Positions 18,330 through 27,095 of a stretch of 64,000 nucleotides of DNA are shown piece by piece; positions within the stretch are counted from its first letter, which is position 1, and each line of letters starts with the position of its first letter. Both the position numbers and the translations under genes were made by a program. The notes beneath the pieces were generated by a model. The model made no database searches, was not told the origin of the DNA, and worked only from the letters and a program-made list of their open reading frames with translations. Source of the DNA: Gammaproteobacteria bacterium (lineage in GTDB: Bacteria > Pseudomonadota > Gammaproteobacteria > Pseudomonadales > Ketobacteraceae); contig JABLXQ010000001.1 in assembly GCA_013178375.1 (NCBI GenBank), positions 124,001-188,000 of the forward strand, read 5' to 3'.

Positions 18330-18447
18330 CTACCCACTCTTCACAGCTTCGACGCCGAACACGCTGATGGCGATGGACACACGAATAGTGTCGTAGAACT
18401 GGAAGGCGAGGAAATTCACCGAGCAGCCCGGTAGCAAGCGCGCGCCC
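18330..18447 (-). pseudogene. Remnant of an FdhF/YdeP-like oxidoreductase gene
   Basis: On the minus strand this stretch reads GARLLPGCSVNFLAFQFYDT... and ends in an in-frame TAG. It aligns with the C-terminal part of the intact molybdopterin oxidoreductase encoded at 20899-23091 (GARLLPDCPVDFRVFQSHDT), at DNA level against about 21370-21490, with roughly four bases in five matching and no gaps in the core. The reading frame is preserved across the aligned block but no other part of the gene is present. It is either an old partial duplication or all that is left of a diverged paralogue. Confidence 0.75.
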
Positions 18448-18562
18448 ACTGGCTCACTTTTTCTTTTCATCGAATGGGTGACAATGTGCGCCACAACCAA
18501 TCAATCGGCACTACAACACAATGCGACACCCTCAGCGACAACGCTCTCCAATTCCACTTTTA

Positions 18563-19003
18563 TCAGCGAAGCTCATACCAAACCCCTCGCCCACTGCCAT
18601 TCAAGTTCAACACTCCACGCTCAACCAAAGCACGAAAATGTTGCTTGAGCGTATTGCGGCTGGTCGCTGTCAGCTTGATGGCCTCGCCGATCGTGATCCG
18701 GCCGTGCTCCCGGGCGAACTCCACGATCTGCAACTGCAGTTCAGGCATGGCCGCCAGCACGACCTTCTCGCGTTCGACTTTTTTCTCCAACCGGCGAACC
18801 CGCTCGGCCAGGGCGCGAAAGAAAAACACCAGCCATGGCTGCCAGTTCGGCGACTCTGTCCGGATAGTGCTCTGGGTCTGGCGTAGCGCCAGGTAATAAG
18901 CTTCCTTGTTGAGTTCAACCACACTTTCCAGAGAACTGTACGGCACATAGGCATAGCCTGCCTGCAGCAGCAGGAGCGTGGTCAGCACGCGCGAGAGGCG
19001 TCC
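18563..19003 (-). pseudogene. Fic family protein, C-terminal remnant
   Basis: The minus strand begins abruptly at GRLSRVLTTLLLLQAGYAY, i.e. inside the Fic active-site loop HxFx(D/E)GNGRLSR, and continues through the family's C-terminal region to a helix-turn-helix (about IGEAIKLTATSRNTLKQHF) and a normal stop. The N-terminal half, including the catalytic His, is gone, and no start codon with a ribosome site is available; the only possible start is a GTG inside the former gene. Just upstream the inverted octamer TCCAATAG/CTATTGGA (19001-19037) may mark the deletion scar. Non-functional as an AMP-transferase. Confidence 0.8.
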
Positions 19004-19109
19004 AATAGTCTATTTGGTAGCGTCCATTTGTCTATTGGAGCGGCGTCTGATTGCCTATCAGGCCGTCCCAACAAGCCCGCACAGCCAAGGAATCCCTGTC
19101 CCATTTTTC

Positions 19110-20332
19110 TCACGCAATCTGCTTCGCCATCTCTTTGAGGATGGTGTGCAGAATGGTTCTGAGGCAACGGGATTCTCCCGCCATGGTTGCTAACAGATCG
19201 GGGCGCGCCTGGGCGATCCGGGCATTTTCAGTTTCAACCTCGGCGTAAAGCGCTTCAGCCTCCTGCACAGCGCGACTGCGCAGATTTTCCAGCAGGCGCT
19301 CTGCCGTGCCTTTGGCCAGATTCAATGACGCACCTGCCTCAAGCAGCAATGTACGGTTGATGTCCGAGAAGTGGCGCACACCCAGAATCGGCCACGCCAA
19401 TTGGGTATGTGCGGGCCAGCCTTTTTTGTCGAAGGCGCGCGTGTCATAAGTTGCAACGCTGAGCAGGTCATAGAACGGCGCCAATTGGACGCCTTCATGG
19501 GAGACCATGAAGCTCAGGTTTTTCAGGTGGGCGTCGCTATTGCCGACGAGGATGTTGAACACCAGCCAGCCAAAGAGCCGGGGCCGGGCCACCGCTGGGC
19601 TGCGACAGGCATTGGCCAGTGCTGCCAGCCCTGAGCATCTTGCATCCGGTCAAAACGATCGATCAGGTACACCGGCGATGGGACATAGCGTCGGTGGACA
19701 TCAGGAACATCGAGCCCCAGTCGCCTGGCCAGCCGCATCACGAACCATTCATTGATCGCGGAATGGGGGTAGTCCTCATCAGGGTGATCTGGCTTCAATA
19801 TATGGGTAGAGGGCGTGGCGCCAGCGGGTTCAAACAGCGCGCCATCTTGCAGGACGACCGCCAGCTTGTGCTGGGCACCCGCCAGCGACATGCGCTTGAT
19901 GGCGGCATGCGTCAGCGGTGCCTTGGGCAACTGACGAATGCGGGCCTGCAGGGCATCGTCGGGCAATGGCCGCAGCGGTTCAGCTGTTTGCGGCGCAGCA
20001 TCCGGCGGCAGCAAGGTCACCGACCCTGCCGATTCCGCTCCGTACCAGGCCAGCAAGCCGAAAGCATCTGCTGCATCCAGCCTGGCATCTCCGGCCAGCA
20101 ACACACGTTGGCCTTCTTCCGGCAGCAGGTTGTCGAAATACCACTGCACGGGACGCTGGCTTGCGCCATCCAGCAAGGGCTCAGCCGTCAGCGGAAGGTG
20201 CGGACTGAGCGCGAAGCCCAGAGGGTTGCCCAGCCAGTCTGCCGTGTATTGAAAACTCCAGAGGCCGCCCACTTCCTGCAAGGTGCCCACGTCCGTCTGG
20301 TTGATCGAGGCGCGCAGGGATCGGCCGTTCAT
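19110..20332 (-). pseudogene. hipA: HipA-type serine/threonine kinase toxin, disrupted
   Basis: The N-terminal frame (20332 down to about 19630) has the HipA start MNGRSLRASINQ, the GAQHKLAV region and YLIDRFDR. The C-terminal frame (about 19640 down to 19110) carries ANACRSP...RPRLFGWLVFNILVGNSDAHLKNLSF with the catalytic NSDAHLKN loop and the PFYDLLS metal-binding Asp segment. Compared with intact HipA proteins some 25-30 residues between DRFDR and ANACRSP are missing and the two parts are in different frames, so an out-of-frame deletion near 19630-19645 has killed the gene. HipA phosphorylates glutamyl-tRNA synthetase in E. coli. The start overlaps the hipB stop by four bases. Confidence 0.85.
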
Positions 20333-20589
20333 GGCTTGTCCCTGTTGGGATCATTCAGATAGGCGGCCACGCTATCGGGCACATCCACCATGACCCGGAC
20401 GCCCAGCCCTTCGAGGACCTGAAAGAGCTTTCCCCATTGCACGGATTCGCTGCCGCGCTCGATCTTGCCAAGGAAGTTCTCGCTGACGCCGATGCTGCCC
20501 GCCGCATCGTCCTGGCGGATCTTCTGGGCCTTGCGGCTGGCGCGTACCACTTTGCCGATGGCAGCCGCGTTGTCGATGGGTATCTTCAT
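20329..20589 (-). CDS. hipB: HipB-type XRE antitoxin/repressor
   Basis: An 86-residue helix-turn-helix protein (MKIPIDNAAAIGKVVRASRKAQ..., HTH about residues 22-45: QDDAAGSIGVSENFLGKIERG) followed by a short tail, typical of HipB. HipB binds palindromic operators upstream of its own operon and neutralises HipA. The gene is intact although hipA behind it is broken, so it is now probably an orphan repressor. Four palindromes upstream at a 50-base pitch (20594-20766) are the likely operators. Confidence 0.9.
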   Translation of the reverse strand: MKIPIDNAAAIGKVVRASRKAQKIRQDDAAGSIGVSENFLGKIERGSESVQWGKLFQVLEGLGVRVMVDVPDSVAAYLNDPNRDKP

Positions 20590-20593
20590 TATT

Positions 20594-20715
20594 AATCCTC
20601 ACGTTTGTAAGGATTTTGGGTCAGGCCGGCGTATTTTGCAATTAATCCGCCCGTTCGTGCGGATTCCTGGATGAAAAGGCTCTTGCTTGCCTTAATCCTT
20701 GCGATCGCGAGGTTT
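20594..20715. promoter_or_regulatory. Three HipB-like 22-bp palindromic operators, 50-bp spacing
   Basis: O1 at 20594-20615 has arms AATCCT/AGGATT; O2 at 20644-20665 has arms AATCCGC/GCGGATT; O3 at 20694-20715 begins AATCCT and ends in the degenerate AGGTTT. All are 22 bases long and start exactly 50 bases apart. They resemble the HipB operator type TATCC-N8-GGATA in arm sequence and architecture, and lie directly upstream of hipB. Confidence 0.75.
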
Positions 20716-20741
20716 TTGCGGATGCGGGCAATGCCGCCCAC

Positions 20742-20766
20742 AATCTCCGCATGAACAGCGGAGATT
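20742..20766. promoter_or_regulatory. 25-bp perfect palindrome upstream of the hip operon
   Basis: Arms AATCTCCGC (20742-20750) and GCGGAGATT (20758-20766) are perfectly complementary around ATGAACA. Its start continues the roughly 50-base rhythm of the three HipB-like operators, and the arms are a variant of the same sequence, so it may be a fourth operator; a hairpin role is also possible. Confidence 0.55.
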
Positions 20767-20786
20767 ACACTTACATCTGGCACCAC

Positions 20787-20893
20787 TGGACCAGGTTGCC
20801 GTTGAACGCGCGGCAGTTGAAGTTGCTCAACAAATTGCTTGATGGCTTCGAAGGCAAACTCACCAGCAGCAAAAGGGGCGGCCATCGCAAGAT
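20787..20893 (+). pseudogene. Fic (DUF4172-type) protein, C-terminal scrap
   Basis: The plus strand encodes LPLNARQLKLLNKLLDGFEG followed by KLTSSK, the conserved linker before the C-terminal helix-turn-helix of DUF4172-type Fic proteins. After LTSSK a one-base shift brings GAAIAR into frame, matching the expected continuation, before a stop. Neither the Fic motif nor the rest of the HTH is present. This is the third Fic relic in the accessory region. Confidence 0.6.
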
Positions 20894-20898
20894 GATTT

Positions 20899-23091
20899 CT
20901 ATCTCGACTGTGCTTTCTCCAGCTGCACCGCCACCGACTTGAACGCCGGCGTTTTACCGCGGGCATCATGCTCGGCGCCGATCAGCACATTCGCCTCGGG
21001 GTAGTACGCCATCAGGTTCCCCCGGGGCAGATCGAACGTGAACACCTGCACGCCGTCCATCCGCCCGATCGCCGACACGATATTCACCTTGTCACCCTGA
21101 GCCACCCCCAGTGCCAGCATATCCTCCGCATTCATCAGCACGCACCAGCGCGTGTCGGTGCCACGATAGCTGTCCTGTTCTTCATAGATAATGGAATTGA
21201 ACTGCCCTTCACTGCGAATGCTGGCCAGCAGAAACGGCCACTCTTCCGACGCTTTCGCAACTGGCAACGATGTTATGCAGAAGTGCGCGCGGCCGCTGTC
21301 GGTGGGGAATGTTTTGTCGTGCAGGATGCGGCCGGGAATGGTGAACTCCGCGTGGGTTTTGCCGATGGTGGCCAGTGCATCCATGCCGGGCACGCTGGCG
21401 GCGATGGCCTCGCGAATAGTGTCGTGGGACTGGAACACGCGGAAATCCACCGGGCAGTCCGGCAGCAGGCGCGCGCCCAGTTCGCTGAGGATGTGACTTT
21501 CCGGCCGGGCCTGCTCCAGCCGGCGAATGCCGCCGTCACTCAGTCGCACATAATTGAACATGGATTCCTGGGTGGTGGGTTGCCATTCTTCGTCGCGCGC
21601 GGTGACGGGTAGCAGTAACGCGGCGCTGGTTTCCATGCCGGTGACATGGCCGCGGTTAAGCGTGGTGGTCAGGTACACCTTGAAGCCGATGCGATCCAGC
21701 GCGGCGCGCGCCCACTGGCTGTTCGGCGTGGCCGCGTACAGGTTGCCGCCCAGCAGCAGGCAGGTGTCGATGGTGCCGGCATAGGCCGCATCCAGGCAGG
21801 CGAGCGTGTCCATGCCTTCCAGCGTGGGCAGTTTGATGTTGAAGTATTTTTCCAGATGGGCGAGCACATCGTCCGGCAGCAGCGGTTTCACGCCCACCGT
21901 GCCGATGCCTTGCACGTTGCTGTGGCCGCGCAGGGGCAGTAATCCGGCGGCAGGTTTTCCGATCATGCCGCGCAGCAGCGCGAGATTGGCGATGGCTTCC
22001 ACATTTTCCACGCCGTTCAGGTGATGGGTGATGCCCATGCCCCAGGCGAAGATTGCGCGGTCGGCTTGCGCGTAGCGTTCCGCCAGTGCGCGCATGCGTT
22101 CTTTGCTGATGCCGCTGGCGGCTTCAAGCGATTGCCAGGATGTCAGCGCCAGATCGGTGGCGAATTTGTCGAATCCTTCGGTGTGTTGGCTGATGAATTC
22201 CGCATCGATCTGACTCTGTTCGCACAGCGCTTTCGCCATGCCTTTGAGCAGTGCCAGATCGCCATTGATGTGCGGCTGCACGTATTCGCTCGCAATCCAT
22301 GAGCCGCCACTGAGCATGGACGTGACGCTTTTCGGCACGGCAAAGCGCACCAGACCGGGTTCTTTCGCGGGGTTGATCACGATCACATCGCCGCCCCGCT
22401 CCCGGCAGTTTTTCAGCTGGTGCATCAAGCGCGGATGGTTCGACGACGGATTGGCACCGATGACAAAAATCAGATCCGCGTGCGTGACGTCTTCCAGTGT
22501 CACCGTGGCAGTGCCGGTGCCGATGGCGTTGTACAAGCCGACGCCTGTCGCCTGATGGCAGTAGTACGAACAGTTGTTGACGTTGTTGGTGCCGTAGAGC
22601 CGTGCCAGCAGTTGCAGCACGAAGCCAGCCTCGTTGGATGAGCGGCCCGAGGCGTAGAAAAAACTGCGGTCGGGTGTTGAGGCAGCAAAGCGTTCGGCCA
22701 TCAGATCGAATGCGGCGTCCCAGCTGACCGGGTGATAGTGCGCGGTGGTGGCGGATTTGTAGAGTGGCGTATCGAGCCGGCCCAGGTGTTCCAGTTCGCG
22801 GTCGCTCAACTGCGAGAAGTCAGCAATCGGATGTTGCGCGAAAAGATCGGCGGGAATCGGGGCCTGAATGTCGGTGGACTGGGCCTGCACGCTCTTGTTG
22901 CAGACGGCGGGATAATCCCCCAGCTCGTTGGTCATGCCGCCGCGCTGGCCGCCCATACCCAGCCCGCAGGCTTTGCAGGCGTTATGACTGGTCAGGGCTT
23001 TTGCCGCATTGCGCAACCCCAACTGCCGCAGCGTGCTGAGGGTATAGAGCAGCTTTTTCGGTCCACCGCCGACAATCGGGGAGTGGGACAT
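20899..23091 (-). CDS. FdhF/YdeP-family molybdopterin oxidoreductase
   Basis: A 730-residue molybdopterin-dependent enzyme of the family containing E. coli YdeP and formate dehydrogenase-like proteins. Visible features are an N-terminal CKACGLGMGGQRGGMTNE segment, the cofactor region SYYCHQATGVGL where formate dehydrogenase H would carry its selenocysteine neighbourhood, GANPSSNHPR, and a C-terminal molydopterin dinucleotide-binding domain (DTRWCVLMNAEDM...ARGKTPAFKSVAVQL). No signal peptide, so cytoplasmic. The frame is open to 23376, but the ATG at 23091 (MSHSPIVGGGPKK) has an AGGA box and fits the family. The substrate is unknown; YdeP is linked to acid resistance. A decayed partial copy lies at 18330-18447. 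Confidence 0.88.
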   Translation of the reverse strand: MSHSPIVGGGPKKLLYTLSTLRQLGLRNAAKALTSHNACKACGLGMGGQRGGMTNELGDYPAVCNKSVQAQSTDIQAPIPADLFAQHPIADFSQLSDRELEHLGRLDTPLYKSATTAHYHPVSWDAAFDLMAERFAASTPDRSFFYASGRSSNEAGFVLQLLARLYGTNNVNNCSYYCHQATGVGLYNAIGTGTATVTLEDVTHADLIFVIGANPSSNHPRLMHQLKNCRERGGDVIVINPAKEPGLVRFAVPKSVTSMLSGGSWIASEYVQPHINGDLALLKGMAKALCEQSQIDAEFISQHTEGFDKFATDLALTSWQSLEAASGISKERMRALAERYAQADRAIFAWGMGITHHLNGVENVEAIANLALLRGMIGKPAAGLLPLRGHSNVQGIGTVGVKPLLPDDVLAHLEKYFNIKLPTLEGMDTLACLDAAYAGTIDTCLLLGGNLYAATPNSQWARAALDRIGFKVYLTTTLNRGHVTGMETSAALLLPVTARDEEWQPTTQESMFNYVRLSDGGIRRLEQARPESHILSELGARLLPDCPVDFRVFQSHDTIREAIAASVPGMDALATIGKTHAEFTIPGRILHDKTFPTDSGRAHFCITSLPVAKASEEWPFLLASIRSEGQFNSIIYEEQDSYRGTDTRWCVLMNAEDMLALGVAQGDKVNIVSAIGRMDGVQVFTFDLPRGNLMAYYPEANVLIGAEHDARGKTPAFKSVAVQLEKAQSR

Positions 23092-23133
23092 GGGCCATTC
23101 CTGGAGAGCGTGATAATCGGGACAGTAGCTGAG

Positions 23134-23511
23134 ATGACGAGGAAAGGGAAATACGTTGAATGGCGTAGTGGGCTGCTGTACTGGCAGATCGGACGCGACA
23201 TTCTGGCCCGGCAGGCTCAGCAGGGCTGGGGCGCGAAAGTGATCGAACGGCTGGCACAGGATCTGCGGGCGACATTTCCTGATATGAAGGGGTTTTCTCC
23301 ACGCAATCTCAAATACATGCGTGCGTTTGCCGAGGCTTGGCCGGATTCGGAATTTGTGCAACAGGCTGCTGCACAATTACCTTGGGGCCACAATCTGGTT
23401 CTGTTGGATAGGCTCCCCGGCCCCGAAACCCGCCGCTGGTATGCTGCCAAAGCCATCGAACAGATCGAACGTGAACAGGCGGGTGATGCATCTTCTGTCG
23501 AGGATGGTTAG
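23134..23511 (+). pseudogene. DUF1016 (YhcG-like) nuclease, N-terminal-domain remnant
   Basis: From LLYWQIGRDILARQAQQGW through GFSPRNLKYMRAFAEAWPD and PWGHNLVLLDRL to RRWYAAKAIEQ the frame matches the DUF1016 N-terminal domain of YhcG-type PD-(D/E)xK proteins. The true N-terminus before LLYWQ is replaced by unrelated sequence and the frame ends 20 residues after the domain, so the whole C-terminal nuclease is missing. It lies head to head with the molybdopterin enzyme gene (43 bases between starts). Probably a relic, although a 125-residue product could still be made from the ATG at 23134. Confidence 0.75.
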
Positions 23512-23523
23512 CGCGCGCCTGTC

Positions 23524-24156
23524 CTACCCTCCCGTCAGATTCGACAAAGGCCAGCGCCCCACTATGTCGTAAGGCCGACTCGTGTCACCAATTTCACTCC
23601 GCACAAGGACAAACTCTCTTACCTTCCAAGCGACAGGTGAGACGCCAGCCGCTTCTAGATTTTGTTTGCAATACAGCAACGTAACATGCGGCGTAAAACT
23701 GGATGGCGCCTTAATAGGGATTCCCACTTTCTGCATGGAAGCTATCAAGGAATGTTGCAATCCTGTCAAACCCTGACTACCGGCACTCTCTATCAACACG
23801 CTCGGCTTCTGCTTTGAAGGGTCAGCGTTTTTATGGGTAAACGTAAGTGCCTTATCGAAATGCACATCGAAAGCCGCGAACGAAACCATTGCTGCTGCTC
23901 GCGAAACGGATTCAATTAGCGGCACTGGTATTCCGACATAGTCACCAAGCCCCAACAACGAAATATGCAAACGGCCATTGATTATTGGCCGTCCTCGCAA
24001 ACGTTGTTGGGATTGCAACTGACTGGTGCATTGCCGAATGGCTGCAATAGCCTCAACATCGGGCAGTACCGCAAAAAATAAACGATCGGTAGCAGGCGGC
24101 GCGGTGGAAGGCGCCGGCTCCGGATCAAATCCAGGCAGAGAAAATTGCTCATCCAT
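23524..24156 (-). CDS. 2'-5' RNA ligase family (2H phosphoesterase) protein
   Basis: The two HxS/T signatures of the 2H phosphoesterase superfamily are present: HISLLG (about residue 65) and HVTLLY (about residue 157), in a 210-residue protein. Relatives (LigT/ThpR) hydrolyse or ligate 2',3'-cyclic-phosphate RNA ends or small cyclic nucleotides. The N-terminal 22 residues are Pro-rich and low-complexity (EPAPSTAPPATD) and precede the core domain. It stands alone, with 104 bases to the next upstream gene. Confidence 0.85.
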   Translation of the reverse strand: MDEQFSLPGFDPEPAPSTAPPATDRLFFAVLPDVEAIAAIRQCTSQLQSQQRLRGRPIINGRLHISLLGLGDYVGIPVPLIESVSRAAAMVSFAAFDVHFDKALTFTHKNADPSKQKPSVLIESAGSQGLTGLQHSLIASMQKVGIPIKAPSSFTPHVTLLYCKQNLEAAGVSPVAWKVREFVLVRSEIGDTSRPYDIVGRWPLSNLTGG

Positions 24157-24260
24157 ATGAATCTCCTTTCACGGTTGTCCGCGCACGGCTGGATATTTAT
24201 ACAGGCATGGTACCAGCTCTGTGCCCACGTGAAAACTTCATATGTTGCGTAGCAATCCAA

Positions 24261-24548
24261 CTACTTGATAATAAAAAGCTCCGACTCTGGCGGCCCTGCC
24301 AGAAACGCAGCCATTGCATTCATCGATCCGGCTTCCCGCATCTTCTGTGCATACACATCGTGTAATTCTTTGCTCTGCCATTTCTCGGACAGAACCACCT
24401 TCGTCGGATGGTCTGCACTCAAATAAACCTCAACCCCTTCACATCCCTCCGCCGCTGCGATGCGCCCTTTTGCGCCCTGCATGATCTCGACGAATGCATC
24501 CACCTTGTCTGCTTTAACCGTAAACTGCACAACCAATTGAACGCTCAT
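24261..24548 (-). CDS. ABM-family (antibiotic biosynthesis monooxygenase-like) protein
   Basis: A 95-residue protein with the dimeric ferredoxin-like ABM fold: MSVQLVVQFTVKADKVDAFVEI at the N-terminus, a central GCEGVEVYLSADHPTKVVLSEKW and a C-terminal GPPESELFIIK strand. Members range from quinol monooxygenases (YgiN) to haem-degrading enzymes and uncharacterised proteins; nothing here specifies the substrate. Divergently transcribed from the CobW-family gene, with a 207-base intergenic region. Confidence 0.82.
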   Translation of the reverse strand: MSVQLVVQFTVKADKVDAFVEIMQGAKGRIAAAEGCEGVEVYLSADHPTKVVLSEKWQSKELHDVYAQKMREAGSMNAMAAFLAGPPESELFIIK

Positions 24549-24755
24549 TTTTATTTCCTATGTGATTCTCGCCCATTGATGACCTGGTCGATGGTACGTA
24601 ACCGGCTCGGGCATTTCCACAAGTCAGTCGGCAGCAACCAACCATTGCCAGCGCAGACAACATCAAGAGCGACCACAGAACAATCCAGATGTGTGATACG
24701 ATTTTTCCTCGCAAGGCAAGCACCCCGTCCGCAGCCGAAAGAGAACCCAACAACA

Positions 24756-25760
24756 ATGAAGTCCCCGCAACACAACATCCCCACCAACATCATCACCGGC
24801 TTTCTGGGCACCGGCAAAACCACCTCGATCCTGCATTTACTCAAGCAAAACACCAGCGGCGAAAAATGGGCGGTGCTGGTGAATGAATTCGGCGAGGTGG
24901 GTATCGATGGCGCGCTGCTGGCGCCGGATGCGTTCGCGGTGAAGGAAGTGCCCGGCGGCTGCATGTGCTGCGCGGCGGGTCTGCCCACGAAAATCGCGCT
25001 GAACAAGCTGATCGTGGAGGCGCGCCCGCACCGCATTCTGATCGAGCCCACCGGCCTCGCCCATCCCACCAATATCATTGCCATGCTGGAGGGCGAGGAC
25101 TTCAGCGATGTGCTGGATCTGCGCGCCACGCTGACGCTGGTCGATCCACGCGTGCTGACGGATTCGCGCTATACCGCCAATGAAAATTTCATTGGTCAGA
25201 TGCAGGCGGCAGATGTGCTGGTGGCCACCAAAACGGATCTGTGTTCGCCACAGCAACTGCAGGATTTCATCGAATGGGCCGCGCGGGTGCGCCCCGATGC
25301 ACGCGTCGAACATATCGATCACGGCGCAATAAACCGGGATTGGCTGGATCTGCCGCGCCGCGCCAGCACCGGTGTCAGTTCCCACGGGCCGGCCGCAGGT
25401 TCTGCAGCGTCACTGCTGACGCTGACACCGCAATTCGCCCACGCGAAGCTGGCGCCCGGGCAATCATTCCTGCGCAAGGAAAACAGCAGCGGTGGTTTTT
25501 TCAGTTGTGGCTGGATTTTCGCGGCGGACACGTCATTTGATTTCGACAAACTGTTCCAGCTGCTGAACAACCTCGACATCCTGCGCGCCAAGGCGGTGAT
25601 GAAAACCCAGCGCGGTACCTTCGCCTTCAATCTGGCGGACAGTGCATTGAGCGTGACAGAAATGCCGGACATGAATGACAGCCGGATTGAATTTATCGCA
25701 CCGGACAAAATCGACTGGAATCTGCTGGAAAACTGGCTGCTGCAGGCCCGCGCGGACTGA
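24756..25760 (+). CDS. CobW/COG0523-family P-loop GTPase
   Basis: A G3E-family GTPase and putative metallochaperone. Walker A GFLGTGKT is at residues 15-22, the metal-binding CxCC motif (CMCC) at 69-72 in VPGGCMCCAAG, the guanine-specificity TKTD motif (VATKTDL) near residue 154, and a CobW C-terminal domain follows. The ATG at 24756 starts the family motif at the usual distance; a longer open frame to 24408 overlaps the divergent ABM gene and is rejected. No clear Zur box is seen upstream, so whether it serves zinc, cobalt or another metal is open. Confidence 0.9.
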   Translation: MKSPQHNIPTNIITGFLGTGKTTSILHLLKQNTSGEKWAVLVNEFGEVGIDGALLAPDAFAVKEVPGGCMCCAAGLPTKIALNKLIVEARPHRILIEPTGLAHPTNIIAMLEGEDFSDVLDLRATLTLVDPRVLTDSRYTANENFIGQMQAADVLVATKTDLCSPQQLQDFIEWAARVRPDARVEHIDHGAINRDWLDLPRRASTGVSSHGPAAGSAASLLTLTPQFAHAKLAPGQSFLRKENSSGGFFSCGWIFAADTSFDFDKLFQLLNNLDILRAKAVMKTQRGTFAFNLADSALSVTEMPDMNDSRIEFIAPDKIDWNLLENWLLQARAD

Positions 25761-25846
25761 TGCCGGCGGGCCAAATTCAGCGGAGGTTTTTTTAGGCGCT
25801 ACGTATTAAGTGCTACGCCTCAGTGGCATTAACAGGCTGTTAAACG

Positions 25847-26839
25847 TCACTGCGCCGCCACGCGGTGCGCGGTGGTCTTGTCGAGAAATTCGATCACGTC
25901 ACCCACGGCCTGGTCACGCGCACTTTCCAGCAATACGGTATGCGGGCTGTCGTACACGCGCAGGGTTTTGCTGGCGCTGGATACGCCGTTGTAAATCTCG
26001 CGGCTGGATGACAAGGGCACCAGCATATCGCGCTCGCCATGCAGCAGCAGGATGGGCTTGTCCAGTTGCGACAGGTTCGGCTCGATAAAGTCGGTGGCAT
26101 CCGCCAGCGTGCTGGCATAGATCGCCGGCAACCAGCCATGGGCCACGTAGGGGTCCTGCAGCAACTGGTCCTCCACTGCCTCATCTTCTACCACCATGCG
26201 GATACCGGTATCGGATTCCACCACCGGCATTGACGGCGTGACCGATGCACCCAGTTGCGCCATCGTCATGCCGAACGAGGTGATGAAACCCGGCGCGCGA
26301 ATGCCCAGCAATTTGGGATTGGGTTTGTAGCCGGCCGCGCTGGTGATGATGCCGTCGCACAGGTTCTGGTCCTTGAGCGCTGCATACAGGGCCACGGCGC
26401 CGCCCAGGCTTTCACCCATCACAAAATTGGGCACGCCGGGATAGTTCTGTTTGAGGGTGTTGATCACCACGAACAGGTCGTCGGCGTAATCATAAAAGCT
26501 GCCCACATAGCCGGCGCTGCCCTTGCCACCGGAGCGGCCCCAGCCCTGCATGTCATAGGCATAGACGCGGTAGCCCGCTGCCGTCAGCCTCTGCGCCACC
26601 GGCTCATACAGGCCACTGTGCAGCGAGGTGCCATGCAGGATCACCACATTGGCGTGGGGCGCGGTTTGCGGTTCCCAGCGCCGCACGAACAGCTGCATGC
26701 CCTGATGGTTGTAGATGCGGTGTTCGGAATAGTTGTCCTGGCGCACCAGCGGCGGATTGGTTTTCTCCGGTACCGTGGCGCAGGCAGTGATGAACAGTGA
26801 CAGTAAAACACTCAATAAAGCGCGGTGATTCCGTGGCAT
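25847..26839 (-). CDS. Lipoprotein alpha/beta hydrolase (monoacylglycerol lipase-like)
   Basis: A signal peptide with lipobox LFITAC (lipidated Cys20) is followed by an alpha/beta-hydrolase domain: oxyanion region LHGTSLHSG, nucleophile motif GESLGG with Ser144, acid Asp in LLLHGERDMLVPL and His in DSPHTVLLE. The YDMQGWGRSGG segment is typical of monoacylglycerol-lipase/lysophospholipase relatives. It should be membrane-anchored, facing the periplasm or outer leaflet. Length 330 residues. Separated by 256 bases from the divergent epimerase gene. Confidence 0.85.
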   Translation of the reverse strand: MPRNHRALLSVLLSLFITACATVPEKTNPPLVRQDNYSEHRIYNHQGMQLFVRRWEPQTAPHANVVILHGTSLHSGLYEPVAQRLTAAGYRVYAYDMQGWGRSGGKGSAGYVGSFYDYADDLFVVINTLKQNYPGVPNFVMGESLGGAVALYAALKDQNLCDGIITSAAGYKPNPKLLGIRAPGFITSFGMTMAQLGASVTPSMPVVESDTGIRMVVEDEAVEDQLLQDPYVAHGWLPAIYASTLADATDFIEPNLSQLDKPILLLHGERDMLVPLSSSREIYNGVSSASKTLRVYDSPHTVLLESARDQAVGDVIEFLDKTTAHRVAAQ

Positions 26840-27095
26840 GGGGCGCCCTCGACTTCTGTTTGTTATGGGAAAGCGGACCTCAGGCTAGCACCGGACAAAA
26901 CGTCAGGACAATGACAATTTGGTACATATTTGTTGTTTTGTATCAACATATCGGCGATCACCTTGCTGAGGTGGAACAGGCCCGGCGCCAGCGGCGGCAG
27001 AATCTGTCGCACACGGCCATGGTGACAGCGCGGGTTCAGTGATAGAAGTGCGCGGTATCGGCAATTCCCGATGGCAAACAGTCAGGAGCAAGGCA

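Noticed and set aside
3300-18330. Integrase, tRNA or direct-repeat attachment sites bounding the Dnd island
   Set aside because: No integrase gene, tRNA or matching direct repeats were visible at either edge, so the mechanism of acquisition is left open.
20592-20969. 125-codon minus-strand frame above hipB
   Set aside because: It runs through the palindromic operator array, has no ribosome site and no recognisable product; the region is better explained as regulatory plus a Fic relic.
24680-24755. Zur box upstream of the CobW-family gene
   Set aside because: No good match to the AT-rich palindromic Zur consensus could be found by eye.
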